Shown: piece after piece, positions 45,682 to 55,221 of the stretch
Position numbering within the stretch: the stretch's first letter is position 1
Layout of the letters: every line of letters begins with the position of its first letter
Notes under the pieces: generated by a model
What the model was told of the DNA's origin: nothing
Databases searched by the model: none
The model's input: only the letters and a program-made list of their open reading frames with translations
From: Budvicia aquatica DSM 5075 = ATCC 35567
Lineage (GTDB): Bacteria; Pseudomonadota; Gammaproteobacteria; Enterobacterales; Enterobacteriaceae
NCBI RefSeq assembly: GCF_000427805.1
Contig: NZ_KE386584.1
Span: forward strand, 16,021-80,020
Direction: 5' to 3'
Length of the DNA stretch: 64,000 nt
Program-made: the position numbers and the translations under genes

Positions 45682-48220
45682 ACTCGACTCCATTAAGTTG
45701 AATAACGCCCTGCAGACTCTTGGTCTTACTTTGATCTATTTGGCAAACAAACTGCTGTTCACCTTCACGGACTTTTAACTGTTCCAGCTTTTCATCTGAA
45801 TTCATCAGGAAGTCACCGACAAAAAAACCTGATTCATCTGAGATGCCATTGCTGCCAATGACTCTGGCATTAGCCAGTGGCCTGCCGGCGTAATAAATTC
45901 GCCCGGTTACCGTTTGGTTCTTCACTGCATTTAACGTCACTTTGTACGACTGCCCCGGCAATACATGGGTTGATTCACTCTTAGCCGTCACGTTATAGAA
46001 GCTGTTCTCACTGCCGGTATAGACCTGCTCCGCGCTGGGGTCCACCTGGGTATAGGGCCGTACGCTGATGGTCGTCACTTTACCGCCCGGTACAATCACC
46101 GAACCGCTGTTAGCGTTACGCACTTCAAAATGTTCATCTGCCGGTAACTTGCTGGCATCAACCACCAGTGCGCTCTGGTCGGTAATAGCGCCGTAAGCCA
46201 TGGTGCCATCGCCGATAGCAAAACCGCTGCGCTGAGTGACATATGACTGACGGTAGTTATTGTCATTAAAGGTTTGGCTGGTACCGAATGAGGTGTAACC
46301 AAAACGGTTATTTACCGTCAGGCTGCCGCTGGCATTTTTATTGACGCCGACTTCGTCTGAAGCAGAGAGATTGAGGTTATAACGACCGCCTCGATCGAAC
46401 TCCGGGTTATTGACCGTCATGGCATAATCGGCGCTATAGATACCATCATCCCCTTCCTGGTCGGAATTACGCGCCTTCAGATATAGCGACTGATAATGGT
46501 TATAACGGCTATCGGTAAAGCCGAGGGTAAGCTGGGTGTAGATCTTATGGTCGCGATTCTCTTGTGCATCATCGTATACATCTTTACCGGTGTGGTAACC
46601 GGCATCGATACGCAGACTAATATCACTTGCCAACTGAAAGTCGCGGTTAAATAGAATATCCAGCGTGTTCTGTCTGCCTTTGTTCTGACGACCACCGGTA
46701 CTAAATGAGGTACTTCGGCTATAGTCGATGCCGAAACCGACTTGATACGGCAAATAGGTACGCATACTTAGCTGCAGATATTCATTGTCATAAGCGGGAA
46801 TAATTCCATACCGGCCATAGTCAGAATCGTCCCCGCTAAATACTGAATTACGGTAGGTGACGTTCAGGCTGGTACTGTCATAACTTTTAACCCCGGCGAC
46901 GCTATAGCCATAAGAACCTGATTTTCCGTAAATCCCGTCGGTATAAATACGCTCCAGAAACATGGAATTAACCGGCATATCAATACTGGCATTAGCAAAG
47001 GTCAGGCCGTTATCACTCATCACCCCGGAGCCCAAAGAAATGGCATTTTCCGTGGTATATGAAGTAGCTGCGCTGGCAAAGTTATTATTTTTAATATCAT
47101 TGAGCTTGCTGTCTTTTTGGCAGTTACTGCACTGATTAATCGTATCATTCAGCATGCCGTCGTACTTTCCCATCTGGACCAGATACTCGATCTTACCGGC
47201 ACTGAAGTCCCCATAACGTTTGAAGAAAGGCTGAGTTCTACGCTCTTCACTGCCGTTATTCAGTTTAGAAACGATGGTGATATCGTAGCCCCCGGCAGGC
47301 CAGCGTTCGGTATTCACCGGCTGTAGTCCGCCCGACAGCTGTTGCATATCAAGCAATCTTCCCGCCCGATATATTTCAACGGTACCCGCAGTGGGCATAT
47401 AGATATTCACCGGCGATGAAGCGCCGCCCGCACGATCGCGATAATAGTCAGACAGATAGCCCAACGAAACGCCGTCAAAGTTAACCGAGTTCATAAAGCT
47501 ATAAGACATGGAAGGCGTACTTGAAGTCACGTTGCCGGTAATATTCTGTCGCCCGAACTTGTAGCGGGTACGTTCATCTTCCAGATAGAGTGCCGCCTCA
47601 TCAAAGACCGCGCTAGAATCTTTAGAGACGCTTAATGAAGAGTTAAGGTAGCTATTACCGGTTAAACTCAACGTATCGTTAGACATCAGGTTAAAGTTAG
47701 AACCGTAGCTGTCGTCAAAATAGTTCAGATTCTGGCTATGTACAAAACCGGGACGGTGTTGGTAGTTAATAATATTATCGCTCTTATCCCCCCCTGATTT
47801 CATTGCCAAATAGGATTTTGGAAAAATCAGTATGACCTTGGCTTCATTTTCATTGATATAGGCGGTGATGTTTTCCTGAGGAAATCCCAGCTTATTCACC
47901 CGTGGAATTGGCTTCGCTAACGCTGAATTCAACTGACTAATAGTCACCGTTAAATTTGGCACAACGCCGGATGAAATCCGGCCAGCAACCACAGAGGGCT
48001 CCTTTAACGTTACGTTGCCCATATTATAGGTAATGGCGTAGGTCCCGATATTGACATCGGCGACCACCAAATCAAGAATACCGGTTAATTCCGAATTAAA
48101 AACTTCATCAAACCCCGGAGGTAAGGAGACTGGTGCAGAATAAACCGCAGGAATGGCCGTTACCGGAGATATAATAAGACCAAAGCTAATTAAGCGGGTT
48201 AAAATATATCTGCTATCCAT
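45668..48220 (-). CDS. CfaC-like outer membrane fimbrial usher
   Basis: The 850-residue protein has a signal peptide ending VYSA/PV, an N-terminal periplasmic domain, a 24-stranded barrel with a plug region (GTVEIYRAGRLLDMQQLSGG), and C-terminal domains with a carboxypeptidase-like fold (GRIYYAGRPLANARVIGSNG). It lacks the length of the type 1 usher FimD but matches the alpha-clade ushers CfaC/CooC in size and in operon partners. It assembles and secretes the fimbria. Confidence 0.88.
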   Translation of the reverse strand: MDSRYILTRLISFGLIISPVTAIPAVYSAPVSLPPGFDEVFNSELTGILDLVVADVNIGTYAITYNMGNVTLKEPSVVAGRISSGVVPNLTVTISQLNSALAKPIPRVNKLGFPQENITAYINENEAKVILIFPKSYLAMKSGGDKSDNIINYQHRPGFVHSQNLNYFDDSYGSNFNLMSNDTLSLTGNSYLNSSLSVSKDSSAVFDEAALYLEDERTRYKFGRQNITGNVTSSTPSMSYSFMNSVNFDGVSLGYLSDYYRDRAGGASSPVNIYMPTAGTVEIYRAGRLLDMQQLSGGLQPVNTERWPAGGYDITIVSKLNNGSEERRTQPFFKRYGDFSAGKIEYLVQMGKYDGMLNDTINQCSNCQKDSKLNDIKNNNFASAATSYTTENAISLGSGVMSDNGLTFANASIDMPVNSMFLERIYTDGIYGKSGSYGYSVAGVKSYDSTSLNVTYRNSVFSGDDSDYGRYGIIPAYDNEYLQLSMRTYLPYQVGFGIDYSRSTSFSTGGRQNKGRQNTLDILFNRDFQLASDISLRIDAGYHTGKDVYDDAQENRDHKIYTQLTLGFTDSRYNHYQSLYLKARNSDQEGDDGIYSADYAMTVNNPEFDRGGRYNLNLSASDEVGVNKNASGSLTVNNRFGYTSFGTSQTFNDNNYRQSYVTQRSGFAIGDGTMAYGAITDQSALVVDASKLPADEHFEVRNANSGSVIVPGGKVTTISVRPYTQVDPSAEQVYTGSENSFYNVTAKSESTHVLPGQSYKVTLNAVKNQTVTGRIYYAGRPLANARVIGSNGISDESGFFVGDFLMNSDEKLEQLKVREGEQQFVCQIDQSKTKSLQGVIQLNGVECEHI

Positions 48221-48266
48221 ATTATTTCCATATCATTATTATTTTATATCCCGGAAATAGCCGGTT

Positions 48267-48776
48267 TTATAATATTGGCGTGACAACCATCGTGAACTTA
48301 CCGGTGTAATATCCAACGGCGTAATCGTCAGCCCGGTTTTTTGATTCAAATGTCACTTTTAATCCATTATTACTATTTCCATCACTTAAACGGTTTAATA
48401 CCGGCACAACTAAATCCCGATCGGCGCTGGTTTGCTGGGCATTAAAAGTAAAGTAGCCATTTAGCGGAATAGCCCCACCGCCGGAGTTTATCGAGGTTAA
48501 TTCAAAGGGTAAGGATTCCATCACTACGTTTGCTTTAGCGACGTTTCCTACTAAATAAAAATTATCTGACGTATTAGCAAATTTCTGGCTTACGGAATTC
48601 ACCGTTAACGGAAAGTTTAATTCTCCGGAAGTAATATCAACGCCTTTATAATAAATAACTATTTTAGCCGGAGCCTCAGCGCCCACATCCACCTCAATAC
48701 TCGTTCCCCGCCCAGCAGAAAAAACGCTAAAGTGAATTCCTAATAATATAAATAGAGAGGATTTAATTATATTCAT
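48267..48776 (-). CDS. CS1-type fimbrial minor subunit
   Basis: The 169-residue exported subunit has a signal peptide (MNIIKSSLFILLGIHFSVFS, then AG), an initial TSIEVDVGAEAPAKIVIYYK strand and a final YYTGKFTMVVTPIL strand. The start was placed at 48776 because the signal peptide begins there, although no clear ribosome-binding site precedes it; a longer frame from 48824 crosses a strong hairpin. It sits between the presumed major pilin and the usher. Confidence 0.72.
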   Translation of the reverse strand: MNIIKSSLFILLGIHFSVFSAGRGTSIEVDVGAEAPAKIVIYYKGVDITSGELNFPLTVNSVSQKFANTSDNFYLVGNVAKANVVMESLPFELTSINSGGGAIPLNGYFTFNAQQTSADRDLVVPVLNRLSDGNSNNGLKVTFESKNRADDYAVGYYTGKFTMVVTPIL

Positions 48777-48786
48777 TCGGTTATAT

Positions 48787-48808
48787 AACAGGTTGGCTCT
48801 CACCAACC
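48787..48808 (-). terminator. Attenuating hairpin after the first pilin gene
   Basis: ACAGGTTGG pairs with CCAACCTGT around a short loop, a nine-base perfect stem in the gap between the first pilin gene and the second. There is no T-tract, so it may stabilise the upstream mRNA rather than terminate. Confidence 0.6.
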
Positions 48809-48883
48809 TGTACTCTAATTTCATTATATGAGTATTAATATATTCAAAATTATTGAAGCCGTAGCATCAATGACTGTGAAATA

Positions 48884-49456
48884 TTATGGTCCTACGGTCA
48901 CGTTTGCATATACGATGCCGCCGTAAGCGCCTTCGGTATATGAGTTATACGCAGCGGTAGACTCAAATAAGAAAGCCACTTCTTTCTCGGCGTGTGTGCC
49001 AACCGGGGCTAAAGTGTAGTTCTTAGTTTCGCCAGAATTGGTAAAGGTTTTCTTAGCGGCACCGGCTTCAATAGTTGAAACTTTGTAGGTCATCCGATTT
49101 AACTGGCCGCCGCTGGTGCTGTTCAGAGTGAATGCACTACCGGTAGCAACATTGCTATCATCTAAAGTTAACTTAACTGCGGTATCAGAAGAGCTGTTGC
49201 TCCATAAACGCAGAGACTTTAGATTTTGAGTATCAGCAGACATAGAGGTTTGGCTGTCTGCATGTCCGCTTCCATTCGGTGTTAATCGCACGTCTAGCTC
49301 AGTAACCGGGTTACCGTCTGGATCGGTGATTAATACGCTGTCAGGAACCTGAGCAGATACGTTGAAACGGGTATCGTAGTTCGCCGGAGTGGTAGCCAGT
49401 ACTGCGGTAGAAAAAGCCATTCCTGCGACTACAAGTGCTAACTGTTTAATTTTCAT
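48884..49456 (-). CDS. CS1-type fimbrial major subunit
   Basis: The 190-residue precursor has a signal peptide ending AVLA/TT and a CS1 pilin pattern: FNVSAQVPDSVLITDPDGNP near the start and a final GAYGGIVYANVTVGP strand. It is the first gene of the operon and is followed by a stem-loop, features typical of the abundantly made major pilin. About 565 bp of upstream DNA provide room for regulation. Confidence 0.8.
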   Translation of the reverse strand: MKIKQLALVVAGMAFSTAVLATTPANYDTRFNVSAQVPDSVLITDPDGNPVTELDVRLTPNGSGHADSQTSMSADTQNLKSLRLWSNSSSDTAVKLTLDDSNVATGSAFTLNSTSGGQLNRMTYKVSTIEAGAAKKTFTNSGETKNYTLAPVGTHAEKEVAFLFESTAAYNSYTEGAYGGIVYANVTVGP

Positions 49457-50022
49457 ATTGATTTATGCCTATTAAATGATATATAGATTAAAACTAGATG
49501 TTTCACATTTATGTAAAGTGTTTAGCTTTACTTTAATGACTCACTCCCGAATAACAGAAGCAAGTCATTAAAGCGCAGCACTTTATTTCACTATTTAACG
49601 GCAACCACAAAAAAAACCGAAAACAGAGAAAAACTACAATGCAAAATTAATTACCAATGGAGGGGAATGAATGTAAAAGGACGTTTAACCTTCAGAAGAG
49701 AAAATCCTTTTTAATACTATCCTTCCGATAAACATAATAGTTATTCACTGCTTATTTATGTAATTATTAGTTCTCAATTCATCTCAGTAATAAAAAATAC
49801 ATCTATCACCATCGTTAAATAGCCTGATTAAAATCAACCACTGCCTACATCTCTGTACTTAGATATAAGTGATTATCATAAATAAATAGGCTTCTTGATT
49901 ATTCTTATTAGTTCTTACTACTTAATAAAATGAATGGCCGTAAACTCAGACAATAAGGGCCACTCCATTAGGAGCGGCCCTTATTGTTAATGATCATGCG
50001 CGACTAACTGATTAGCTGATGA
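49457..50022. other. Fimbrial operon upstream region
   Basis: About 565 AT-rich bases without a gene. The part next to the pilin gene presumably carries its promoter. The far end carries the hairpin that closes the Tad operon. Confidence 0.5.
49950..49986 (-). terminator. Terminator hairpin after the Tad operon
   Basis: ACAATAAGGGCC..CTCC pairs with GGAG..GGCCCTTATTGT around a four-base loop, giving a stem of about 16 bp with one mismatch. It lies about 40 bp beyond the tadG stop. The following T content is modest. Confidence 0.75.
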
Positions 50023-51342
50023 TCAAAATCTCTTCAGCGTGTTATGTCCAACTTCTTCAAATACTGCACGACGAAGATCGTCCTCTAGTTCATTAACATT
50101 GGTTGAGATATAGAAATTATTGTCACCAACGCATAGCTTCCAATCCACGGTCGGCGTATAGCCAATCCCGACAAAGGCTATCTTACCCACAGAGTATCTG
50201 GTACTCATTACCCGTTTGATTTTCTCACACATACCTCTTTCAATCAGGGTTGGCGTAATAATTTCATTCACCGTATCCTGCCCGTCAGAGACAATCACCA
50301 AAACGCGTTTAGCGGCAGTGCTTTTACCCAGTAACTGAGCGGCACGCAGTATACCGGAGGAAACAAAAGTATTTCCCCCGGCGGGCATAGCATTAATAGA
50401 AAGTAGTTCGTTATAGTTGGCAGTCAGCCCCGTTTCCAAAGACATTGGACTCGCCTTCAGACACGCCCAATCGGAACCATATGGTTGATAACTTATCTGA
50501 GATAAAGGGACATTTATCTCGCTATCCGACTCGTTAGGAATGGAGTTAATGGTCTTTTCATAATCGACATTATTGTGTAAATTTTTAATAATATCAGTAG
50601 ATAAAGCGGTAACTTTAGTTCTGGTAGACAGCGCTATTCGACAGTTACTCCCACGATGCATTCCCCAATCAAAGGGAACAAACCCGACTTTATTACCCTG
50701 ATTATAAGAGTACAGTTCAGTAGAGAGTTTCAGCACGATACGCTTTAGCTCTTGAATTCGGCTACTACCGCCACTTAACCTCTCATTCATCGAGTTTGAA
50801 AAGTCAGTCGCAAATACGACATCGATATTTGAACGGTATTTACGTGCCGCCCCGTTGTCCCCTACGCTAACCGTGGGTTTAAAGCTGGGAAAGAAAGAGG
50901 AAGAAAACCATGAAGTATGAGAAGTCTGAGCGCTGACCCGGTACTCAACATACTGGACGTTTTCATTAACCGAGACCACATCACTAACGTTAATAACCGG
51001 CCTGGAAACACTTTTTTCATTACGCATATAGCGGCGAAAATATTCACTCGCTAAAAAATTATTGCGATTAATAGCTGCAATAGTTCGATTGCCATTATCT
51101 TCAGCCGACAGGGCCAATGCCGCCTGCTCCATGGCATCAGATAGCCGAGCTTTTTCCATCACATAGCGCGAGCCCTCAAAGCCAAATGCGGCCATGCCCA
51201 GTAGAAATGAGCCTAGTATTACAAACATAATTGCAATAGCCCCTTTCTGATCCTGTGAAAAACGCCGTATATTAGCCACCAGGCGAGTTATTAACCTGCT
51301 CCTATGGCCAGAATTCTGATTGTCTATCCCTTTGTTGTGCAT
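50023..51342 (-). CDS. tadG: TadG-like von Willebrand factor A protein
   Basis: The 439-residue protein has a pseudopilin-type N-terminus with one helix (DQKGAIAIMFVILGSFLLGM). A VWA domain follows (VVFATDFSNSMNERL with the MIDAS-like DxSxS written DFSNS, then VLVIVSDGQDTVNE). TadG-type proteins are the most variable Tad components and may anchor the pilus or bind a surface ligand. The start overlaps the preceding gene by 19 bases. Confidence 0.85.
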   Translation of the reverse strand: MHNKGIDNQNSGHRSRLITRLVANIRRFSQDQKGAIAIMFVILGSFLLGMAAFGFEGSRYVMEKARLSDAMEQAALALSAEDNGNRTIAAINRNNFLASEYFRRYMRNEKSVSRPVINVSDVVSVNENVQYVEYRVSAQTSHTSWFSSSFFPSFKPTVSVGDNGAARKYRSNIDVVFATDFSNSMNERLSGGSSRIQELKRIVLKLSTELYSYNQGNKVGFVPFDWGMHRGSNCRIALSTRTKVTALSTDIIKNLHNNVDYEKTINSIPNESDSEINVPLSQISYQPYGSDWACLKASPMSLETGLTANYNELLSINAMPAGGNTFVSSGILRAAQLLGKSTAAKRVLVIVSDGQDTVNEIITPTLIERGMCEKIKRVMSTRYSVGKIAFVGIGYTPTVDWKLCVGDNNFYISTNVNELEDDLRRAVFEEVGHNTLKRF

Positions 51343-51716
51343 TCTCTTATCCCACTTGCTTGGTACAACCCTTGTTTGTGGATAGCCTTATCTCCCTGAA
51401 AACAGATTAAATACGGTAATCCGCCCGGTCGATACTTGGCTACCCACTCTCCAGTACTGTCGAAGCTATAATCCACGGCTCCGTTAAATGCCCGACCGTT
51501 TGGGTTAACGTCAATCACGGTAACCTTAAGCTGCGAGCTCAACGTAGCGCTGTAATAAAGCGTCTGATTAATATCGATAACCAACGATTGTTGCTTTACG
51601 TCAGCTGAGTCAATAAACACCATGGCACTTAAGCTCTTTGCGGTCTTCGTCGCTACAGCCTGAATGCTGAACAAGGTCAGGCTGAAAAATATAACGATGG
51701 CGATCGGCTTTTTCAC
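51324..51716 (-). CDS. Small exported protein between tadF and tadG
   Basis: This 130-residue frame was given a GTG start at 51716, one base after the tadF stop, because a signal peptide begins there (VKKPIAIVIFFSLTLFSIQA, then VA). The longer frame from 51773 lies inside tadF. The mature part is beta-rich (YYSATLSSQLKVTVIDVNPN) with two cysteines near the end. No family was recognised. Its location inside the operon and tight spacing point to a role in pilus assembly. Confidence 0.65.
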   Translation of the reverse strand: MKKPIAIVIFFSLTLFSIQAVATKTAKSLSAMVFIDSADVKQQSLVIDINQTLYYSATLSSQLKVTVIDVNPNGRAFNGAVDYSFDSTGEWVAKYRPGGLPYLICFQGDKAIHKQGLYQASGIRECTTKG

Positions 51717-51717
51717 G

Positions 51718-52308
51718 CTATCTGACGACCACAATGGCAAAGGATTTCTGCTGAGTCTTATCGTCACCGCCACTGGTTATTCGGGTAAACCAGCTACTCG
51801 TTGGTAGACATATCGTCACCTGATACAGAGGAACCCAACGCCCGTAGCTTCCCTTAGGGGAAAGATCCTGCATATTATTCAACGTAGTAAACGGCGCGCA
51901 GGTTTGCGGACCGCTCCTAAAGCTGTTGTAGCGCGAAACCACCCGATCGTTGGTACCGCTGGTTAGCTTTGGCTCAACAAAATGCAGCTCTTCTATCGTC
52001 ATCGACAGCTTGCTCAAATCAGCGCCGCTTTCCATATCCTGCAGTACCTTCTTAGCCAACAGCGCTACGGTATCGACCTGATTTTGATTCAAGTATTCAT
52101 CGCTACGATAAAGCTGGGTCCGTTCCCGGATGGCGCCAGCCATTGAGTAAGTCACCCGATCGAGCTTGCCGATCGTGGCCTGCTGTACCACTAAATCGAC
52201 CAGAAACGCGGTAAAAAAAGTCAGCGCTAAACCAATCAGTGCAAACTCAATGGCTATTGACCCTCGTTCATTAGTCAACAAAGGCTGAACGTTCGTATTC
52301 TTGAACAA
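51718..52308 (-). CDS. tadF: TadF-like pseudopilin
   Basis: The 196-residue protein starts with TTG at 52308, which has a full GGAGGTGA sequence at ideal spacing. It has the TadE/TadF N-terminus NERGSIAIEFALIGLALTFF (glycine before the hydrophobic helix, Glu at +5) used by the TadV prepilin peptidase. Its start lies inside tadE, overlapping by 38 bases. As a minor pseudopilin it is needed for Flp pilus assembly. Confidence 0.85.
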   Translation of the reverse strand: MFKNTNVQPLLTNERGSIAIEFALIGLALTFFTAFLVDLVVQQATIGKLDRVTYSMAGAIRERTQLYRSDEYLNQNQVDTVALLAKKVLQDMESGADLSKLSMTIEELHFVEPKLTSGTNDRVVSRYNSFRSGPQTCAPFTTLNNMQDLSPKGSYGRWVPLYQVTICLPTSSWFTRITSGGDDKTQQKSFAIVVVR

Positions 52309-52765
52309 AAATCACCTCCCTATTTAATAATGTACCTGCCCATATCCCTGGAAACGGAAAGAACATCGGGTGGTAATGGTATTTCAACTGGTAGCGGGCC
52401 AGTGGGCTATCGGCCGACGTCCCGCTATAGTTATTACTTAACAAGTCATTGATATTATTTGCAAAGTTAATCTGAACGCTAACCGCATCCTCTGAAGTTA
52501 AAAATTGCCATAATCGGCCGCTGTCGTCAGTCAGGCGCGCCTTAAATCGGCGTTGATATACCGCTGAATTCGGCTGTTTGGCATTTTTGGCCTCTTTAGC
52601 GGCTTCAGTTACGGCCAGGTCGATAACTGCCGACATATAAGACAAACGGGCAATTTCAGCGACGAACATCACCATAATAAAGAAGCCAAAAAAGACCATC
52701 GCAAACTCAATACTTGCGCCACCCTCCCGCCGGTGCCAAAAACGACTTAATCGGGCCATAATCAT
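52271..52765 (-). CDS. tadE: TadE-like pseudopilin
   Basis: The 164-residue protein has the pseudopilin N-terminus REGGASIEFAMVFFGFFIMV, with the Glu at +5 kept after the predicted cleavage site. It overlaps the tadD stop through ATGA. The C-terminus encodes the ribosome-binding site of tadF. It is a minor pseudopilin of the Tad apparatus. Confidence 0.87.
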   Translation of the reverse strand: MIMARLSRFWHRREGGASIEFAMVFFGFFIMVMFVAEIARLSYMSAVIDLAVTEAAKEAKNAKQPNSAVYQRRFKARLTDDSGRLWQFLTSEDAVSVQINFANNINDLLSNNYSGTSADSPLARYQLKYHYHPMFFPFPGIWAGTLLNREVIFVQEYERSAFVD

Positions 52766-53511
52766 CCGTTGTCCCTGCCTTTGCTGTTGCTGATGTTATT
52801 AACCTGATTTAGCGCTTCAATAATACCGTCCGGGTTATCAGAGAGTTTTTCAGACTCAATAATGTCCCGGGCATATCGGGTATCCCCGACTTTAACCAAA
52901 GAGAAAACCAGATTGTGTAATAGGCGATCGCCTTTGCGACCACGCAAATACTGAGGAAGAAGTAAGCGCACCGAGTCGTCATAGCGGTTATCAATAATTG
53001 CGATCATCGCCAGATTATTAATGGCAACATCATCGGCAATAAACAGTTCGCGGGAGCGTTCAATAGCCGCTTTGCCATCGGTTAAGCGACCGCTTTCAGC
53101 CAGTGCTACACCTTTAAGATTATAAGCATCGCTACTTTCTGGGCTGCGCTGTAGCAACATCTCGGCCGTACGTATCGCTTTGTCATACTCTTTGAGTGCA
53201 ATCAGATTCTTTATCTGTAGCAAATAAATAGTGTCATCCGGCTTTTCCATCAGGGGCTGTAGGTAATAAAGCGAGGATTTACTGTCACCGACTAAGTAGT
53301 AATAGTTGGCCAGTTTATAGCGAATTTTGGGGTCTTCTTTTTGCTTGAGCCAGCCGCGATAAAGATCGATAAGTCCATTGTAATTTTTAGCGCTGAGTAA
53401 AATATCTTCTTTATAGCTAAGGGATTTATCATCCATGCTTTGCATGTTATTGCAGCCACTCAACATAAATGAAAACGCCAACGCCAGTGAAACAGGAACC
53501 AGTTTAGACAT
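52762..53511 (-). CDS. tadD: TadD-like TPR lipoprotein
   Basis: The 249-residue lipoprotein has a signal peptide with lipobox LSGC and several TPR units (SSDAYNLKGVALAESGRLTD, DVAINNLAMIAIIDNRYDDS). TadD acts as an outer membrane pilotin or assembly factor for the secretin RcpA. It overlaps the neighbours on both sides by a few bases. Confidence 0.88.
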   Translation of the reverse strand: MSKLVPVSLALAFSFMLSGCNNMQSMDDKSLSYKEDILLSAKNYNGLIDLYRGWLKQKEDPKIRYKLANYYYLVGDSKSSLYYLQPLMEKPDDTIYLLQIKNLIALKEYDKAIRTAEMLLQRSPESSDAYNLKGVALAESGRLTDGKAAIERSRELFIADDVAINNLAMIAIIDNRYDDSVRLLLPQYLRGRKGDRLLHNLVFSLVKVGDTRYARDIIESEKLSDNPDGIIEALNQVNNISNSKGRDNG

Positions 53512-54340
53512 TAGATAAAATCCTTAATAAGCCCGGTGCGGCAATTAATATAACTATCGGGAACATGACAAAAAGAATGAGGGGGATGCTCATCTTTGCC
53601 GACAGGTTGCCCACTTTTTCTTCCGTGGAAAGCAGTTGGAGATCGCGAATATCTTTAGAGAGGTCCATAAGTTGTTCATATACTGAAGTACCGAAATAGA
53701 CGCTCTGCTGCAAAGCGGTGCAGAACATTTTTATCTCCAGCGTTGGTAAGGTGTAATAGAGCTCTTTTAATGCACTTTCCAGCCCTTTGACTTCGGCCCG
53801 GCGAATGACCCGGTCCAGCGTTTTAGACAAATCCGGATTAATATCGCCAAAGTGATCTGCCACATATCTCAGCGAACTTTCAATGGTCATTCCCGCCTGA
53901 ATACACACCGCAACCAGATCGATAAAGTAAGGAATATCGTTCATCATGGTGCGGGTTTTGGCGTTAATCATATATTTGCGGATCATGGCCGGCAGAACGA
54001 TCACCGCCACAAGAACCAGCACCAAAATAGTGGCACCAACCTCCAACGATAAAGAGGCCACACCAACCAGATTAAGCAAAAACAGCATCGCCCCGACGCA
54101 GCTGATAATCACCAGCTTGTAGTTGACGTTCTTATCCAACTGAGTGAATAAGTTGATCGCCTGGCTGTTGCTCTCAATTAATACCTCATACTCCGCAACC
54201 GGCGTACGCTTAACCTGAGGTTCAATGTCCTCATTCTCAATCACGCGTTTAACCTGATGAAAATGTTTGCGCTCGCGCACCTGAATCAGTAAGAACGTGA
54301 TACCGCCAATAATCAGCACCAGATAGTAGATAATCGCCAT
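53504..54340 (-). CDS. tadC: TadC inner membrane platform protein
   Basis: The 278-residue protein of the GspF/T2SF family has a helical cytoplasmic domain (IPYFIDLVAVCIQAGMTIES, LESALKELYYTLPTLEIKMF) between membrane helices. It forms the inner membrane platform with TadB. It starts at the last base of the tadB stop codon. Confidence 0.92.
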   Translation of the reverse strand: MAIIYYLVLIIGGITFLLIQVRERKHFHQVKRVIENEDIEPQVKRTPVAEYEVLIESNSQAINLFTQLDKNVNYKLVIISCVGAMLFLLNLVGVASLSLEVGATILVLVLVAVIVLPAMIRKYMINAKTRTMMNDIPYFIDLVAVCIQAGMTIESSLRYVADHFGDINPDLSKTLDRVIRRAEVKGLESALKELYYTLPTLEIKMFCTALQQSVYFGTSVYEQLMDLSKDIRDLQLLSTEEKVGNLSAKMSIPLILFVMFPIVILIAAPGLLRILSNV

Positions 54341-55221
54341 CAGGTTGCCCTCTTAACCAAAATCCAGATAATGCCCAGCCCTAACCCTTCACTGATCAGG
54401 ACGTAATAAAGAATTAATCGCCCGGTAGGATCGTTAATGATGTAATCAAAATTCTCCGGGCTCATAAATTTCATGCCAATAAAGAACAGCAGCGGAATAG
54501 CCGCCACAATTTTGGCCGACATGCGGGCTTCAGACGTCATCGCCAGCTTTTTACGTTCCATCGCTTTACTACTGGCCAGCACGCGGGAAAGGCGAGCCAT
54601 CAGTACGCGCAGTTGACCGCCGCGCTGAATACTCACCAACATCACGATGATAAAAAAATAGAACTCTTTATATTTAAAGCGCTGATAGGCATCAGAGAAT
54701 ACGACTTCGGCATCTTCACCAAGGTTGAGCCTGCGCCCGATAAGATGAAACTCTGCCCCCAATGGTCCTGAAACATCTTTGCCACAGCGCTCGAGCGCGT
54801 GGTGAATACTGCTGCCGGAAGAGACCGCAGCGTTAACCACCGAGAGAATCTCCGGAAAGCTGCTATCAAACAGTTTTCGGTTAGCAATCCGCCCGAAGCG
54901 AATTAATCCGCCAAAAATAAGCACGGTGGTCAGCATAATAACCACAGGCCAGTTAAAGCGGGTCCAGTAGGCATTAACGAACATAGTTCCGGTAAAAATT
55001 ACGAACATAATTGTCGAATTCCGGATAACTTTTTCGTTGTTGTAGCCCCGAAAATACTGCATCCACTCGTTAAAAAATCGACTTAACCACAGGCTAATAC
55101 TGCCTCGTATATGCTGTTCATTCTTAACCGCATTGTATGAATCACACTGTTTCCGCCAGCTATAGCTGTTAATGATCAGCAGCAGGACGCCGGCGATAAT
55201 CACCACCAGATAAATCATCAT
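54340..55221 (-). CDS. tadB: TadB inner membrane platform protein
   Basis: The 293-residue T2SF-family protein has an N-terminal helix and the domain FPEILSVVNAAVSSGSSIHH, then RGGQLRVLMARLSRVL. It pairs with TadC and contacts the TadA ATPase. It overlaps tadA by four bases (ATGA). Confidence 0.92.
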   Translation of the reverse strand: MMIYLVVIIAGVLLLIINSYSWRKQCDSYNAVKNEQHIRGSISLWLSRFFNEWMQYFRGYNNEKVIRNSTIMFVIFTGTMFVNAYWTRFNWPVVIMLTTVLIFGGLIRFGRIANRKLFDSSFPEILSVVNAAVSSGSSIHHALERCGKDVSGPLGAEFHLIGRRLNLGEDAEVVFSDAYQRFKYKEFYFFIIVMLVSIQRGGQLRVLMARLSRVLASSKAMERKKLAMTSEARMSAKIVAAIPLLFFIGMKFMSPENFDYIINDPTGRLILYYVLISEGLGLGIIWILVKRAT

